Positions 18,186 to 28,196 of a stretch of DNA of 64,000 nt are shown here, piece after piece (position 1 is the stretch's first letter; each line of letters begins with the position of its first letter). This DNA comes from an uncultured Prevotellaceae bacterium (lineage in GTDB: Bacteria > Bacteroidota > Bacteroidia > Bacteroidales > Bacteroidaceae), in contig CACWMK010000006.1 in NCBI GenBank assembly GCA_902761905.1, positions 18,039 through 82,038 on the forward strand. The letters are read 5' to 3'. Position numbers and translations under genes: made by a program. The notes beneath the pieces are model-generated. The model was not told the DNA's origin and made no database searches. It saw nothing but the letters and a program-made list of their open reading frames with translations.

Positions 18186-19607
18186 CTATTTCGCAAAAAA
18201 CTTTCTGCCGTTTTGGATTACTATACCACGATAACTTGCATCTACAAGGCGACCATTAAGGTCATAACAGGGCTGATTTGGATTTATCAGTCTCACATCA
18301 TCAGTAATACCAATGATGGCTGATGCCGTCCCGTCAGTCTCGTAGCATCCCAAATCGGGTGCCGAACCTTTATAGCCGACATAACCTGCGATAACATCAC
18401 CTTCGAAGTTTGACTTATCGTATACCATACCCTTGTCTATCAGATTCTCAGCACCACTCTTCAGATGCAACAACAGCGTTTCAGCCAAAGTTCCATCGAC
18501 ATTACGAGGAGCAAGCAGCAGTCCTTCAATATCCAGACTCTCAAAATCAGCGTCGGATGTTGAAAAACCACTAAGCCAGGTATTGTGACTCTGGATGATT
18601 GTGCCGCTCTTGTGAGTCTTGATATCACTATCTACTGCATCAAGACTTATGCAATTATGGATATCGAGCGTATAAGCATAATCATTGCCAAATCCGTAAT
18701 TGATGCTATTAGCGTATGCTGTGCAGTTGATAATCTTCATTGCACCGGCATTGTTATTCTGGTCGAACCCCTTTGAACGATGACCAATGGCCAGACAGCG
18801 ATAGAGTTCTGTATTATGAACAGTACCCTTACCACCCAGTTTAAATCCATTAGGATTACCGCCATTCTCAACACTCGACAGCGTTTTACCCACAAAGTAG
18901 CTTGCATCAACACCAAGCGCACGTGGATGATCGGACAAATCAAACGTGGCAGGACCGTTATTATACGTAATACAATTGATGTAAACAGTAGGTGTACCAT
19001 TGGTTACACGCTGAAACGAATCCCAGCCATCGTCGCTGTTTCCCCATGCACGGCAACCAATATAAACATTGCCCGAACATGCATCACCCTGCTTATCAGC
19101 AAAACCATCGGCATTTCCGCCATTAGCCTGATAATCAAAATTCTCGTGCGAATCGCAGTTTACTACGGTATTATGTCCGCCGCTACGCAGTTGGATACCC
19201 GAATCGCAACAGCCATACACATCCAGTCGCTCCAGCGTGCAGTATTTAGCTTTTTCAAGCCATATACCCTTCTTACCAGCATAGCGGATGGTAAGGCCCG
19301 CGATATACAGATACTGTCCGCCAACGGTAATGCCGTTAGTACCGTTCGGCTCACCTCTGAAATCGATTATCGGCTTTGCACCCTCGGCAGCTGCGATGGT
19401 AATCATATTGTCGGCATTACCCTTACAGTTAATCTTGAGCGTAGTCGTAAGATCATATTGTCCATCGGTCAGATACAGTTCATCGCCGGCCTGGAGTTTA
19501 TTAATAGCCGATGCCAGATTATCGGCAGGAGTAACGTTGTATACCTTAGCCCCTGCCATTTGCGGCATGACTAATGCTATGACTATTGCTAAACACTTAA
19601 TCTTCAT
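18186..19607 (-). CDS. Secreted parallel beta-helix polysaccharide lyase (PL9-like)
   Basis: 473 residues. Start chosen at the ATG giving a signal peptide MKIKCLAIVIALVMPQMAGA. The body is a right-handed beta-helix with PL9 pectate-lyase-like motifs: GGNADGFADKQGD, WGNSDDGWDSF, NGFKLGG, SKGFDQNNNAG. PL9 enzymes cleave polygalacturonate or rhamnogalacturonan by calcium-dependent beta-elimination. The last ~30 residues (CYDLNGRLVDASYRGIVIQNGRKFFAK) look like a short C-terminal sorting-type tail of secreted Prevotella proteins. It is divergent from the SusC gene with LacI-type operators between them. Family number is a judgement from motifs. Confidence 0.75.
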   Translation of the reverse strand: MKIKCLAIVIALVMPQMAGAKVYNVTPADNLASAINKLQAGDELYLTDGQYDLTTTLKINCKGNADNMITIAAAEGAKPIIDFRGEPNGTNGITVGGQYLYIAGLTIRYAGKKGIWLEKAKYCTLERLDVYGCCDSGIQLRSGGHNTVVNCDSHENFDYQANGGNADGFADKQGDACSGNVYIGCRAWGNSDDGWDSFQRVTNGTPTVYINCITYNNGPATFDLSDHPRALGVDASYFVGKTLSSVENGGNPNGFKLGGKGTVHNTELYRCLAIGHRSKGFDQNNNAGAMKIINCTAYANSINYGFGNDYAYTLDIHNCISLDAVDSDIKTHKSGTIIQSHNTWLSGFSTSDADFESLDIEGLLLAPRNVDGTLAETLLLHLKSGAENLIDKGMVYDKSNFEGDVIAGYVGYKGSAPDLGCYETDGTASAIIGITDDVRLINPNQPCYDLNGRLVDASYRGIVIQNGRKFFAK

Positions 19608-19684
19608 ATAGTTAAAATAGTTATATCGGCTGCAAAAGTAAAAATAAAACATGTAACTTACACCTTATTATTATATATAAGAAA

Positions 19685-19714
19685 CGCAAACGATTACGCT
19701 CGGAAACGTTTACG
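19685..19714. promoter_or_regulatory. Two tandem LacI-type operator sequences
   Basis: CGCAAACGATTACG (19685-19698) and CGGAAACGTTTACG (19701-19714) both fit CGnAAACGWTTnCG, the LacI/GalR-family palindrome, and start 16 bp apart. They lie between the divergent lyase and SusC genes, about 30 bp upstream of the SusC -33 box. No LacI gene is in the window. Confidence 0.6.
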
Positions 19715-19744
19715 TAGGAATTTGCGTAAAAAGAAAAACAAAAG

Positions 19745-19775
19745 TTTGATTTTCACAAAAATTTATTTAATTTTG
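19745..19775 (+). promoter_or_regulatory. SusC operon promoter
   Basis: TTTG (19745-19748), 19 bases, TAATTTTG (19768-19775). The expected leader before ATG 19844 is about 60 bases. Confidence 0.7.
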
Positions 19776-19843
19776 CAGCAATTTAGTGACTAAAACCAAA
19801 TTTGAAGTCAAACTAGTATAATTAATAACTTAAAAATCAAAGT

Positions 19844-22800
19844 ATGAATCAAGCAATGAGAAGATTGTGTAAACTTTGCCTCTTAGCTGCATTCTTCGTA
19901 CTGGCTCCTCCCGAGGTGCTGGCTCAGACGATTGCAAAAGGCCAGGTTTTCGACTCAACTAACGAGCCCGTAATCGGTGCTACAGTTGTAGAAAAGGGTA
20001 GTCCTAAAAACGCTACCATTACCGACTTCGACGGTAAATTCGAACTGAAACTGCAAAGCGGTAAGCAGGTCGTAATTACCTTCATCGGTATGAAACCTAA
20101 GACAGTGAATGCCACCAACAACATGAAGGTGACAATGGAAGATGACAACACCACACTTAACGACGTGGTTGTTATCGGTTACGGTTCGGTTAAGAAAAAG
20201 GATCTGACCGGTTCTGTTTCAACCGTAAACAGCGAAACTCTGCAGGCTGTACCAGTAGCTAATGCTTCAGAGGCTCTGACTGGTAAGATGCCTGGTGTGC
20301 AGATTACCACGACCGAGGGATCGCCCGATGCTGAAGTAAAGATTCGCGTGCGTGGTGGCGGTTCTATCACACAGAGCAACGACCCTCTCTATATCGTTGA
20401 CGGATTCCCCGTTGAGAGCATCAGCGACATTCCTTCAAATGATATCGAGGATATCACCGTACTTAAGGATGCATCATCTACCGCCATCTATGGTAGCCGC
20501 GGTGCTAACGGCGTAATTCTGGTAACTACCAAGAGCGGTAAGGAGGGTAAGACCAAGGTTAGCTACAACGCTTACTACAGCTGGAAGAAGATTGCCAAGA
20601 AGCAGGATGTGCTAGGCGCACGCGATTACGCTACATGGCAGTACGAGCTGGCTCTGCTTAAGAACAACAATGATCCCGAGAAGATTTCATCGTACACCGA
20701 CTACTTCGGAAACTATCAGGATCTGGACCTCTACGACAATATTGCCACCAACGACTGGCAGGATCTGGTTTACGGACGTACAGGTCACACATTCAATCAC
20801 AATATCAACATCAATGGTGGTACTGAGAACATCAAGTATGCATTCAGCTATGCACACATGAACGACAAAGCCATCCAGATTGGTTCAAGTTTCAAGCGCG
20901 ATAACTTCAGCCTGAAGTTGAACACCAAGCCTACCAAGACCACAACTCTGGATTTCCAGGCTCGCTATGCCGACACTGATATCAACGGTGGTGGTGCTCA
21001 GGATGCTACTGGTGTTTACGATTCAGACCGTCGTCTGCGCTACGCAGTCATCTACACTCCATTCCCACTTAAGAACCTCGATCCATCGGCTGGTACCGAT
21101 GACGACCTGGGTAACCTCTACAATCCTATTCAGGCACAGTGGGATAACGACCAGAAGAAGGAGCGCAAGAATCTGAACATTGCCGGTGCTTTCGGCTGGG
21201 AGGTAATCAAGAACCTGAAGCTCCGCACAGAGTTTGGCTACGACGATTACAACAACTACGATCAGCGCTACTGGGGTCTGACCACCTATTATATTAAGAA
21301 CGTACCTGCTGTCGACAATCAGAATATGCCAGCCATCCGTCTGACATCTACTAATCGTCACCGCTTCCGCAATACCAACACCATCAATTACGACTTCAAG
21401 AAGCTGCTAAACAACCAGAATCATAGTCTCAACATGATGGTAGGTCATGAGTATGTTATCACCAAGACACGTACCAACACTGACGAGGTACACGGTTTCC
21501 CAACCGACTTCGATTCTGAAACAGCATGGAAGCTCACCACACAGGGTGTGCCCTACTCTATCGACGATGCTTATAGCGCCGACGACAAACTGCTTTCTTT
21601 CTTCGGTCGTTTGAACTACAACTTCAAGGATCGCTACTTGTTGAGTGCTACATTCCGTGCCGATGCTTCTTCAAAGTTCAACAAAGACAACCGTTGGGGA
21701 TACTTCCCTTCTGTTGCTTTGGCATGGCGTATCTCTTCTGAGCCATTCATGGAAGGAACACAGAAGTGGCTCGACGACTTGAAGTTGCGCGTAAGTTATG
21801 GTACTGCTGGTAATAATAACATCCCTGTAGGACAACTTGTACAGACCTATAGCCCTAGCTCTACATCATGGGTTAACGGCATCAGTTCATATTGGGCACC
21901 ATCCAAGACTATGGCTAACCCCAACCTGAAGTGGGAGACAACTATCACACGTAACGTAGGACTCGATTTTACATTGTTCGGCGGCAAGTTGAATGGTACC
22001 ATCGAGGCTTATCTGAACACCACCAAGGATCTACTGATTGGATTCCCTGTGGGAGGTACAGGCTATGACACCCAGTATCGCAACATGGGTGAGACAGAGA
22101 ACAAGGGTATTGAGTTCAGCTTCACATGGCACGCTGTAAACCAGAAGAACTGGGGTATCGACATCAGCGGAAACATAGGCTTCAATAAGAACAAGGTGAA
22201 GAGCCTTGGTATGATGGATGACTTCGGTTGGAACACCAACTGGGCTTCTACCGAAATTGGTAACGACTATTGGATTTCTGTAGGCGATCCTCTCGGACAG
22301 GTAATGGGTTATCGTCTTGACGGTAATGGCCGCTACGATGTTAGCGACTTTGCTGGCTACGATGAGAAGCAGGGTTGGATACTGAAGGAAGGTGTAGCCG
22401 ATGCTTCTTCGGTAATCGGAACCATCCGTCCAGGTTCTCTCAAGCTTAAGGACCTTGATGGTGACGGATTTGTAACATACGAGAAGGATGTTGAGGTGCT
22501 GGATGATGTCAACCCCGATGCATTCGGAGGATTCACACTGAGCGGTCATGCTTACGGATTCGACCTGAGCGCAGCCTTCAACTTCAGTATTGGCAACAAG
22601 GTTTACAACGCCAACAAGATTGAGTACACATCTACATCTAAGTATCAGTATCGTAGCATGAGCACCATCATGGCTGATGGCAACCGCTGGACCAACCTTG
22701 ATCCTGTGACCGGCCTGCTCAGCAATGATCCCGAACGCTTGGCAGAACTCAACGCAAACACCACAATGTGGAGCCCATACATGAGCAAGATGGTCTTGAC

Positions 22801-23065
22801 CGACTGGGCTCTCGAAGATGCATCATTCCTGCGTCTCAACACATTGTCGCTGGGTTACACTATCCCAACTGCCCTCACCAAGAAGGCTGGTATCAACAGC
22901 CTGCGCTTCTATGTAACAGCTTACAACGTATTCACAATCACTGGCTATAGCGGTTTCGATCCTGAAAGCGACTGTTACCGCCGTACAGCCCTGACTCCTA
23001 GCGTTGACCACTCTGGTTATCCACGTAGCCGCCAGTTCGTTGTGGGTTTGAATTTGAATTTCTAA
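19844..23065 (+). CDS. SusC/RagA-family TonB-dependent outer-membrane transporter
   Basis: 1073 residues. A signal peptide ends at VLAQ. A carboxypeptidase-like regulatory domain (KGQVFDSTNEPVIGATVVEKGSPKNATITDFDGKF) precedes the plug (VVIGYGSVKKKDLTGSVSTV ... YGSRGANGVILVTTKSGK) and a ~22-strand barrel ending in RQFVVGLNLNF with a terminal Phe. It imports oligosaccharides with the SusD lipoprotein as lid. The neighbouring lyase and DUF5123-type protein suggest pectic substrates. The SusD start follows within 20 bases. There is no ECF/anti-sigma signalling domain, consistent with LacI-type control instead. Confidence 0.95.
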   Translation: MNQAMRRLCKLCLLAAFFVLAPPEVLAQTIAKGQVFDSTNEPVIGATVVEKGSPKNATITDFDGKFELKLQSGKQVVITFIGMKPKTVNATNNMKVTMEDDNTTLNDVVVIGYGSVKKKDLTGSVSTVNSETLQAVPVANASEALTGKMPGVQITTTEGSPDAEVKIRVRGGGSITQSNDPLYIVDGFPVESISDIPSNDIEDITVLKDASSTAIYGSRGANGVILVTTKSGKEGKTKVSYNAYYSWKKIAKKQDVLGARDYATWQYELALLKNNNDPEKISSYTDYFGNYQDLDLYDNIATNDWQDLVYGRTGHTFNHNININGGTENIKYAFSYAHMNDKAIQIGSSFKRDNFSLKLNTKPTKTTTLDFQARYADTDINGGGAQDATGVYDSDRRLRYAVIYTPFPLKNLDPSAGTDDDLGNLYNPIQAQWDNDQKKERKNLNIAGAFGWEVIKNLKLRTEFGYDDYNNYDQRYWGLTTYYIKNVPAVDNQNMPAIRLTSTNRHRFRNTNTINYDFKKLLNNQNHSLNMMVGHEYVITKTRTNTDEVHGFPTDFDSETAWKLTTQGVPYSIDDAYSADDKLLSFFGRLNYNFKDRYLLSATFRADASSKFNKDNRWGYFPSVALAWRISSEPFMEGTQKWLDDLKLRVSYGTAGNNNIPVGQLVQTYSPSSTSWVNGISSYWAPSKTMANPNLKWETTITRNVGLDFTLFGGKLNGTIEAYLNTTKDLLIGFPVGGTGYDTQYRNMGETENKGIEFSFTWHAVNQKNWGIDISGNIGFNKNKVKSLGMMDDFGWNTNWASTEIGNDYWISVGDPLGQVMGYRLDGNGRYDVSDFAGYDEKQGWILKEGVADASSVIGTIRPGSLKLKDLDGDGFVTYEKDVEVLDDVNPDAFGGFTLSGHAYGFDLSAAFNFSIGNKVYNANKIEYTSTSKYQYRSMSTIMADGNRWTNLDPVTGLLSNDPERLAELNANTTMWSPYMSKMVLTDWALEDASFLRLNTLSLGYTIPTALTKKAGINSLRFYVTAYNVFTITGYSGFDPESDCYRRTALTPSVDHSGYPRSRQFVVGLNLNF

Positions 23066-23084
23066 AATGAAGGAGGACATAAAA

Positions 23085-24893
23085 ATGAAGAATCAGATAA
23101 AATTAGCTATACTGTCAATGTCGCTGGTAGGTCTTGCCTCGTGCGACATGGATGCACCTAGCATCTCAGCCCTCAACGAGTCATCAGTATTCGCCATCTA
23201 CTCTTTGGCCGAATCTGAGGTAATGTCAATCCACGTATCATTCGGTGAGACTAACTCATATCGTGGACGTTTCCTGCCCTACTACGGTGTTAACAGCGAT
23301 GTAGAATGGGGTAATGCACCATCGTATGCCGACCGTCTGACCGACAAGCAGAGTCTGTGGAACTACAGCACTCTGGCAGGCAACGGACAGATGAATACAT
23401 CAAACAACGCCTACGCTAAGTTCTACGAAGGTATCGAGCGCGCTAACCTTGCTATCAAGGGTATCCGTCAGTACGGTAACATAGAGAACAATGCCGACAT
23501 GCGTCATCTGCTGGGCGAGGCTCTCACTCTGCGTGCTGTCATCTACAACGACCTGCTGAAGGCCTGGGGTGATGTTCCTGCTCGCTTCGAGCCAAACAAC
23601 TCGGATAACATGTATCTGCCCCGCACCAACCGTGACGTTATCTACAAGCAGCTACTGGCCGACCTTAAGGAAGCCGAGGGCTACTGCTACTGGGCTAACG
23701 AGAACGCTATCACCAAGACCACAGAGCGTGTAAACAAGGATTTCGTTAAGGGTCTGCGTGCACGTCTGGCTCTCTATGCCGGTGGTTACGGTCTGCGTGG
23801 CGACGGCTATCGTCTGTCGAAGGATGCCGACCTGGCTCCTGCTAAGATGTTCGAGATTGCACGTCAGGAGTGCGAAGAGGTTATCGCTCACGGCAGCAGC
23901 AAGCTTGGTTCGTTCAAGGAGAACTTCACTAAGCTCTGCGAGGATAATGTTACAGCAGGTGGCGAGAGTCTTTGGGAGATACCTTTCTCAGCAGGTCGTG
24001 GCCGTGTGCTCTACACATGGGGACTTAAGCACAACGCTAAGGACCAGTACACTCAGCAGAATCAGGGCGGTGTTAACCGTGCCGTTTCTACTCTGTACTA
24101 CGACTACGATGCCGATGATATCCGTCGCGACATCACCGTAGTGCCATACGAGTGGAGCAAGGACCTGAGCAATGGAAATTCTCACGTAACACTGAGCGGA
24201 CTCAACAAGATGTGTTTCGGCAAGCTTCGCTACGAGTGGATGAAGCGTATCGTTACCTCTACTAATGATGACGGTGTAAACTGGCAGTACATGCGTCTAG
24301 CCGACGTATACCTGATGGCTGCCGAGGCTGAGAACGAGCTGGGTAACACCAGCGCCGCCTGGAACTACATGAAGCCAGTACTGGATCGCGCATTGCCAGC
24401 TGCTAAGGTATCTGCTCTGCAGGCCAAGTACACAGCCTCTCAGCAGGCATTCCGCGAGGGTATCTACGATCAGCGCGCTCTTGAGTTTGCAGGCGAAGCT
24501 CTGCGCAAGGCCGACCTGGTTCGTTGGGGTATCATCGACCAGAAGATGGCCGAGGCTAAGGACAAGCTCAAGGCTCTGCAGACACGAACTGGCGCCTATG
24601 CCGGACTGCCCGACAAGGTTTACATCAACAATGCCGAAGATGCTAGCGCTATCCAGGTATACGGTCTGAACATGGGCGAGGACGATGCCAACGTCATCAA
24701 CACACTCGACGGTTGGGAGAGCAAGAGCTGGTTCGGTACTGCCGAGAAGCCAAGCCTTACCGACGATATCATCGACGGACTCTATGTAGCTACTCCAAGT
24801 ATGAACTGCCTGTGGCCTATCTGGCAGAACTTCATCGACGCCAGCAACAACATGCTGAACAATGATGGAAACTATGGTCAGTTGTCAGACTAA
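23085..24893 (+). CDS. SusD/RagB-family glycan-binding lipoprotein
   Basis: 602 residues. A lipoprotein signal peptide ends at LVGLASC. The TPR-rich SusD fold is seen in KFYEGIERANLAIKGIRQYG, LLGEALTLRAVIYNDLLKAWGDVPAR and the C-terminal RLADVYLMAAEAENELGN. It should cap the SusC barrel on the cell surface. ATG 23085 was preferred over 23067 because an AGGAGGA ribosome-binding sequence lies between them and only the later start gives a proper signal peptide. Confidence 0.93.
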   Translation: MKNQIKLAILSMSLVGLASCDMDAPSISALNESSVFAIYSLAESEVMSIHVSFGETNSYRGRFLPYYGVNSDVEWGNAPSYADRLTDKQSLWNYSTLAGNGQMNTSNNAYAKFYEGIERANLAIKGIRQYGNIENNADMRHLLGEALTLRAVIYNDLLKAWGDVPARFEPNNSDNMYLPRTNRDVIYKQLLADLKEAEGYCYWANENAITKTTERVNKDFVKGLRARLALYAGGYGLRGDGYRLSKDADLAPAKMFEIARQECEEVIAHGSSKLGSFKENFTKLCEDNVTAGGESLWEIPFSAGRGRVLYTWGLKHNAKDQYTQQNQGGVNRAVSTLYYDYDADDIRRDITVVPYEWSKDLSNGNSHVTLSGLNKMCFGKLRYEWMKRIVTSTNDDGVNWQYMRLADVYLMAAEAENELGNTSAAWNYMKPVLDRALPAAKVSALQAKYTASQQAFREGIYDQRALEFAGEALRKADLVRWGIIDQKMAEAKDKLKALQTRTGAYAGLPDKVYINNAEDASAIQVYGLNMGEDDANVINTLDGWESKSWFGTAEKPSLTDDIIDGLYVATPSMNCLWPIWQNFIDASNNMLNNDGNYGQLSD

Positions 24894-24914
24894 TCATCTT
24901 TAAAACGTAAGAAA

Positions 24915-26477
24915 ATGAAAAAGATATATTTTAAATCTATCGTATTTGGTCTGGCTACTGTTGCCCTGGCATCATGTAGCGACGTTGCCGACGAGATTAC
25001 AAGCATTGTTTACAATCGCAATTTCTCGCCAACCAGCGTAGAGGCCAAAGTGCGCAACCGCACAAATATCGAACTGAGCTGGAACCTGGGCGATGGCGTT
25101 ACCAACTACAATGTTGAGGTTTACGCCAACGACAGCCTGACCTTTGCCGGTTCACCCGTAAAGAGTTTCTCAGTATCCCCCGACGAGGTTCCTGTACTTA
25201 TCAAGGGTCTCGAGGGCGAGACTCAGTACTCATTCCGTGTTCAGGCCACCGATGGCAATTCCAGCCGCGACTCTAAGTGGAGCAGCGCCTATGCAAAGAC
25301 CGAGGCCGAGCAGATATTCAAGAATGTAGCCGAGGAGGACATCAAGGGATCATCGGTAACTCTGCGCTGGACTGCCGGCGAACAGGCTGAAACTATCGTC
25401 CTGACTCCTGGCGACATCGTTTACAACGTTACAGCCGATGACATTGCAGCCGGAGCTGCCACAGTAACAGGCTTGACACCTGAGACTGAGTACAAGGCCC
25501 TGCTGAAGAGTGCCAGCGGCAAGACTCGCGGTACCATCACATTCAAGACTGGCATCGACCTGGCCGACACCGACATTCTGGTTAAGGCTGGCGATGATAT
25601 CTCAGCAGCCATTAAGAATGCTCCAGAGGGCTATCGTCTAGTTGTAGAGCCAGGCGAGTATGGTATCGCTACCGATGAGGCCGCTTTCGGTGGTTCTATC
25701 ACCATCAGCAAGCAGCTCACCATCAAGGGTCTGCGTCAGAATGAGCACCCAGTCATCAAGGGTCGCTTCAAGGTTGAGGCTCCATTGACTATAGACCAGT
25801 GTACACTCGATGGTAAGGGTACCGACGGTGGTCAGTGCTTCGACTTCACCGACGCACTCGAGATTGAGTACCTCTCTGTAACCAACAGCGAGATTACCAA
25901 CTACACCAAGGGATTCTACTATGTCAACAAGGCTGCCAAGATCGGTCAGATTGATATTGACAACTGCCTGATCAGCAACATCGAGTGCGATGGTGGTGAT
26001 ATGTTCGACTGCCGTGCTGGTGCAATTCTTAAGCTCAACATCACTAATAACACCATCTGGAACTCATGTAAGGGTCGTGACTTGGTACGTTATGATGACA
26101 AGTCGAGCAACTTTGAGGGCGTAACTCCAGTTATCACACTCGATCACAACACTATCGTTGGTGCATGTAACGATGCCGGCAAGCGTATACTCTATGTACG
26201 TTTCAAGGGCAACAGCATCAACTTCACCAACAATATCGTGGCTAGCAGTGCAGGTAACTTCTCTAACCAGAAGAATACCGCCGAGCCTACTTTCAGCAAC
26301 AACATCTACTTCGAGGCCGATGGATTTGTTACAAGTGGTGCCAATGCCAACGCTCTGTTTGTTGACGGTGAAGGAACTATCCTCGATCCACAGTTTGCCG
26401 ATGCCGCTAATGGCAACTTTACTATCGGCAACGATAACGTGAAGGATAAGAAAGCCGGCGATCCACGCTGGTATTAA
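24915..26477 (+). CDS. Surface lipoprotein with FN3 and beta-helix domains (DUF4957/DUF5123 type)
   Basis: 520 residues. Lipobox VALASCSD. Residues ~40-125 and ~135-210 look like two fibronectin type III repeats (RTNIELSWNLGD...TQYSFRVQATD; GSSVTLRWTAGEQ). Residues ~215-500 form a parallel beta-helix (DCTNNTIWN-type rungs) and it ends KKAGDPRWY, typical of DUF5123 proteins in pectin loci. It has no obvious lyase active site and probably acts as a surface glycan-binding protein. It closes the operon; a terminator follows at 26501. Confidence 0.75.
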   Translation: MKKIYFKSIVFGLATVALASCSDVADEITSIVYNRNFSPTSVEAKVRNRTNIELSWNLGDGVTNYNVEVYANDSLTFAGSPVKSFSVSPDEVPVLIKGLEGETQYSFRVQATDGNSSRDSKWSSAYAKTEAEQIFKNVAEEDIKGSSVTLRWTAGEQAETIVLTPGDIVYNVTADDIAAGAATVTGLTPETEYKALLKSASGKTRGTITFKTGIDLADTDILVKAGDDISAAIKNAPEGYRLVVEPGEYGIATDEAAFGGSITISKQLTIKGLRQNEHPVIKGRFKVEAPLTIDQCTLDGKGTDGGQCFDFTDALEIEYLSVTNSEITNYTKGFYYVNKAAKIGQIDIDNCLISNIECDGGDMFDCRAGAILKLNITNNTIWNSCKGRDLVRYDDKSSNFEGVTPVITLDHNTIVGACNDAGKRILYVRFKGNSINFTNNIVASSAGNFSNQKNTAEPTFSNNIYFEADGFVTSGANANALFVDGEGTILDPQFADAANGNFTIGNDNVKDKKAGDPRWY

Positions 26478-26500
26478 AAATCAAACTACTTTAAAACCCG

Positions 26501-26534
26501 AAGAGTCGTGCAACAAGTTTGCGCGACTCTTTTT
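26501..26534 (+). terminator. Terminator of the SusCD operon
   Basis: AAGAGTCGTGC (26501-26511) pairs with GCGCGACTCTT (26521-26531) with one G-U pair, a 9-base loop and a T run. Confidence 0.85.
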
Positions 26535-26559
26535 GGTTTAATAATGGAAATCAAGCAAC

Positions 26560-26667
26560 ACCTAACATAATCCTCTGCATCGCCTTTGTATAAAGGGATT
26601 GCGGGATGTTAGGTATTGTGTTTAGACCTAACATACATCTAACACAGACCTAACATACACCTAACAT
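26560..26667 (+). repeat. Left iteron block of the VapE cassette
   Basis: ACCTAACAT at 26560-26568, then its inverse ATGTTAGGT at 26606-26614, then four direct copies with an 11-bp period at 26626, 26637 (variant ATCTAACAC), 26648 and 26659. The 37-base loop between the first inverted pair contains TGTATAAAGGGATT. The block ends 18 bases from the vapE stop codon. Confidence 0.9.
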
Positions 26668-26685
26668 CCTTCGCCCCCATTATTG

Positions 26686-27900
26686 CTAAGCCGCTTTGAT
26701 AGGAACCACTTCGTAAACAGATAGGTTATTGTGATTCTTGTGGTCGTATCCCATCTTGCGTAGAGCTGTTCCCAGACAAACCTTACTGCTCTGCGTGTTG
26801 GGTACTGATGGATACTCCTTGCGGATAAGATTCAGCAGTTCTGTGCTGCTCATCTTCTTAGCAATCTCTCCCTCCTTGGGCTTACGAATGCATACACTCA
26901 GTATTTCTGCAATATCCTTCTGGTCCATATACTCCAGATTCAGTTCCTGAATACGGGCAACATCGGCATTACTAAACCAGTATGGCTCGTTCAGCACGCG
27001 TAGCTCATAAACTATCTGAGCATAAAGCTGCTCATAGTCTATCTCACCATCGTTGTCGATAAACTGTCCCTCAGGGATGGTGAAACACAGGAATCGACGG
27101 CTACCAGTGACATCCGATAGTGGATGAGGATTGTTGGTAGTAGCTACGAATGATGCAAAACGAGGACGATCCTGCTGAGTGCGACCATAGGCCTGACGAG
27201 CGTTTACCTTATTCAAAGATAGTATCTGCTTCAGAGCCGTATGCTGACGCTTAGAGTACGAGTCCATCTCGTCGAGGTTTACCAGCAGATTTCCCCACAG
27301 AGCCATATCACGGTCGAACTTATTAGCCAGATTCAGATGGTCGAGATAATAGCAACGCAGGAATGGAGGCAACAAACGTCGTACCCAAGTGGTTTTGCCA
27401 CAACCCTGCTCTCCTACTATCGTTGGTGCGCACTCGTTTCCGTGCAGCATATCCATCTGCAACCAGTGAGCCACCGTTGCACGTAGCCAGATGGCCATAT
27501 AATTGTGCATCTCTGTACTCAGGCCCGGAATACGATTCAGCAATTTTGCCACATGGTTCTGGCCATCCCATTCTGGCAGATTGTTTAGGAACTCAGCGAT
27601 AGGGTTGTAAATTGGAACCTCAGCCGACTTTACATACTCCATAATCTCCGTTTTCGGACTCCCATCGTCCAGAATGTGTTCGCGCTTGGCACGAATCACG
27701 ATACTAAGTGTTTCCTGCTCAGTAAGAGCTTTCCACACGGGCTGACCATCAGCGGTTTTCACTCTAAGGTCAACAAACTCTACCTTGTCGTTCAGAATGT
27801 TTCGACGAAACAGGTAGTTTTCACTAAGGAACTGCTCGATGACGAGGCTTCCTTCCTGAGAGCCGTTGATTGACTCTCCGTTTAATGTCATTTTCTGCAT
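26686..27900 (-). CDS. VapE-type superfamily 3-like helicase/ATPase
   Basis: 404 residues. Walker A is GEQGCGKTTW (163-172), Walker B LLVNLDEMD (205-213), a sensor-like FVATTNNP (251-258) and an arginine-finger motif GSRRF. This is the virulence-associated E domain, usually found behind a primase domain in phages, satellites and islands. Here only ~95 residues of uncertain fold precede it, so it lacks a primase. The C-terminal ~70 residues resemble the small helical domain common in Bacteroidetes VapE proteins. It has its own promoter (27998-28028) and is the only gene between two inverted iteron blocks. It probably unwinds DNA at a replication origin, but its partner is not visible here. Confidence 0.8.
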   Translation of the reverse strand: MQKMTLNGESINGSQEGSLVIEQFLSENYLFRRNILNDKVEFVDLRVKTADGQPVWKALTEQETLSIVIRAKREHILDDGSPKTEIMEYVKSAEVPIYNPIAEFLNNLPEWDGQNHVAKLLNRIPGLSTEMHNYMAIWLRATVAHWLQMDMLHGNECAPTIVGEQGCGKTTWVRRLLPPFLRCYYLDHLNLANKFDRDMALWGNLLVNLDEMDSYSKRQHTALKQILSLNKVNARQAYGRTQQDRPRFASFVATTNNPHPLSDVTGSRRFLCFTIPEGQFIDNDGEIDYEQLYAQIVYELRVLNEPYWFSNADVARIQELNLEYMDQKDIAEILSVCIRKPKEGEIAKKMSSTELLNLIRKEYPSVPNTQSSKVCLGTALRKMGYDHKNHNNLSVYEVVPIKAA

Positions 27901-27997
27901 AGTTTGGTTAGATAATATGATTAATAATTAATGGTTGTCGGTATGCACGCTTCATGTTTTTGTTTGGTTTCATAGTGGGTGTTTTCCGAACCGGGTG

Positions 27998-28028
27998 CAA
28001 AGATACAAAAATAATTTTGCGTTTGCAA
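27998..28028 (-). promoter_or_regulatory. vapE promoter
   Basis: On the minus strand TTG (complement of 28026-28028), 20 bases, TATCTTTG (complement of 27998-28005). The leader to ATG 27900 is about 90 bases. The right iteron block begins 60 bp upstream. Confidence 0.7.
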
Positions 28029-28088
28029 GTTTTCCCCCTATAAAAACCGTTAAAATCTGTAAAAGCAAAAATTTTCAGCCTATATATG

Positions 28089-28196
28089 TTATTAGGTGTA
28101 TGTTAGGTCTGTGTTAGGTCTATGTTAGATGTATCATGCAGACCTAACATAGTCGAAACCCTTTGTACACTTGGCTTTCACACAAAAATGTTAGGT
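28089..28196 (-). repeat. Right iteron block of the VapE cassette
   Basis: Read on the minus strand: ACCTAACAT at 28196-28188, inverse copy at 28150-28142, then four copies at 28130, 28119, 28108 and 28097 (variants ATCTAACAT, ACCTAACAC, exact, ACCTAATAA). The spacing is 46, 20, 11, 11, 11, identical to the left block. The 37-base loop carries TGTACAAAGGGTTT at the same position as the left loop. Confidence 0.9.

Noticed and set aside
28089-28196. CRISPR array
   Set aside because: The repeats are 9 bp with an 11-bp period, occur in both orientations and have no unique spacers of 30 bp or cas genes nearby.
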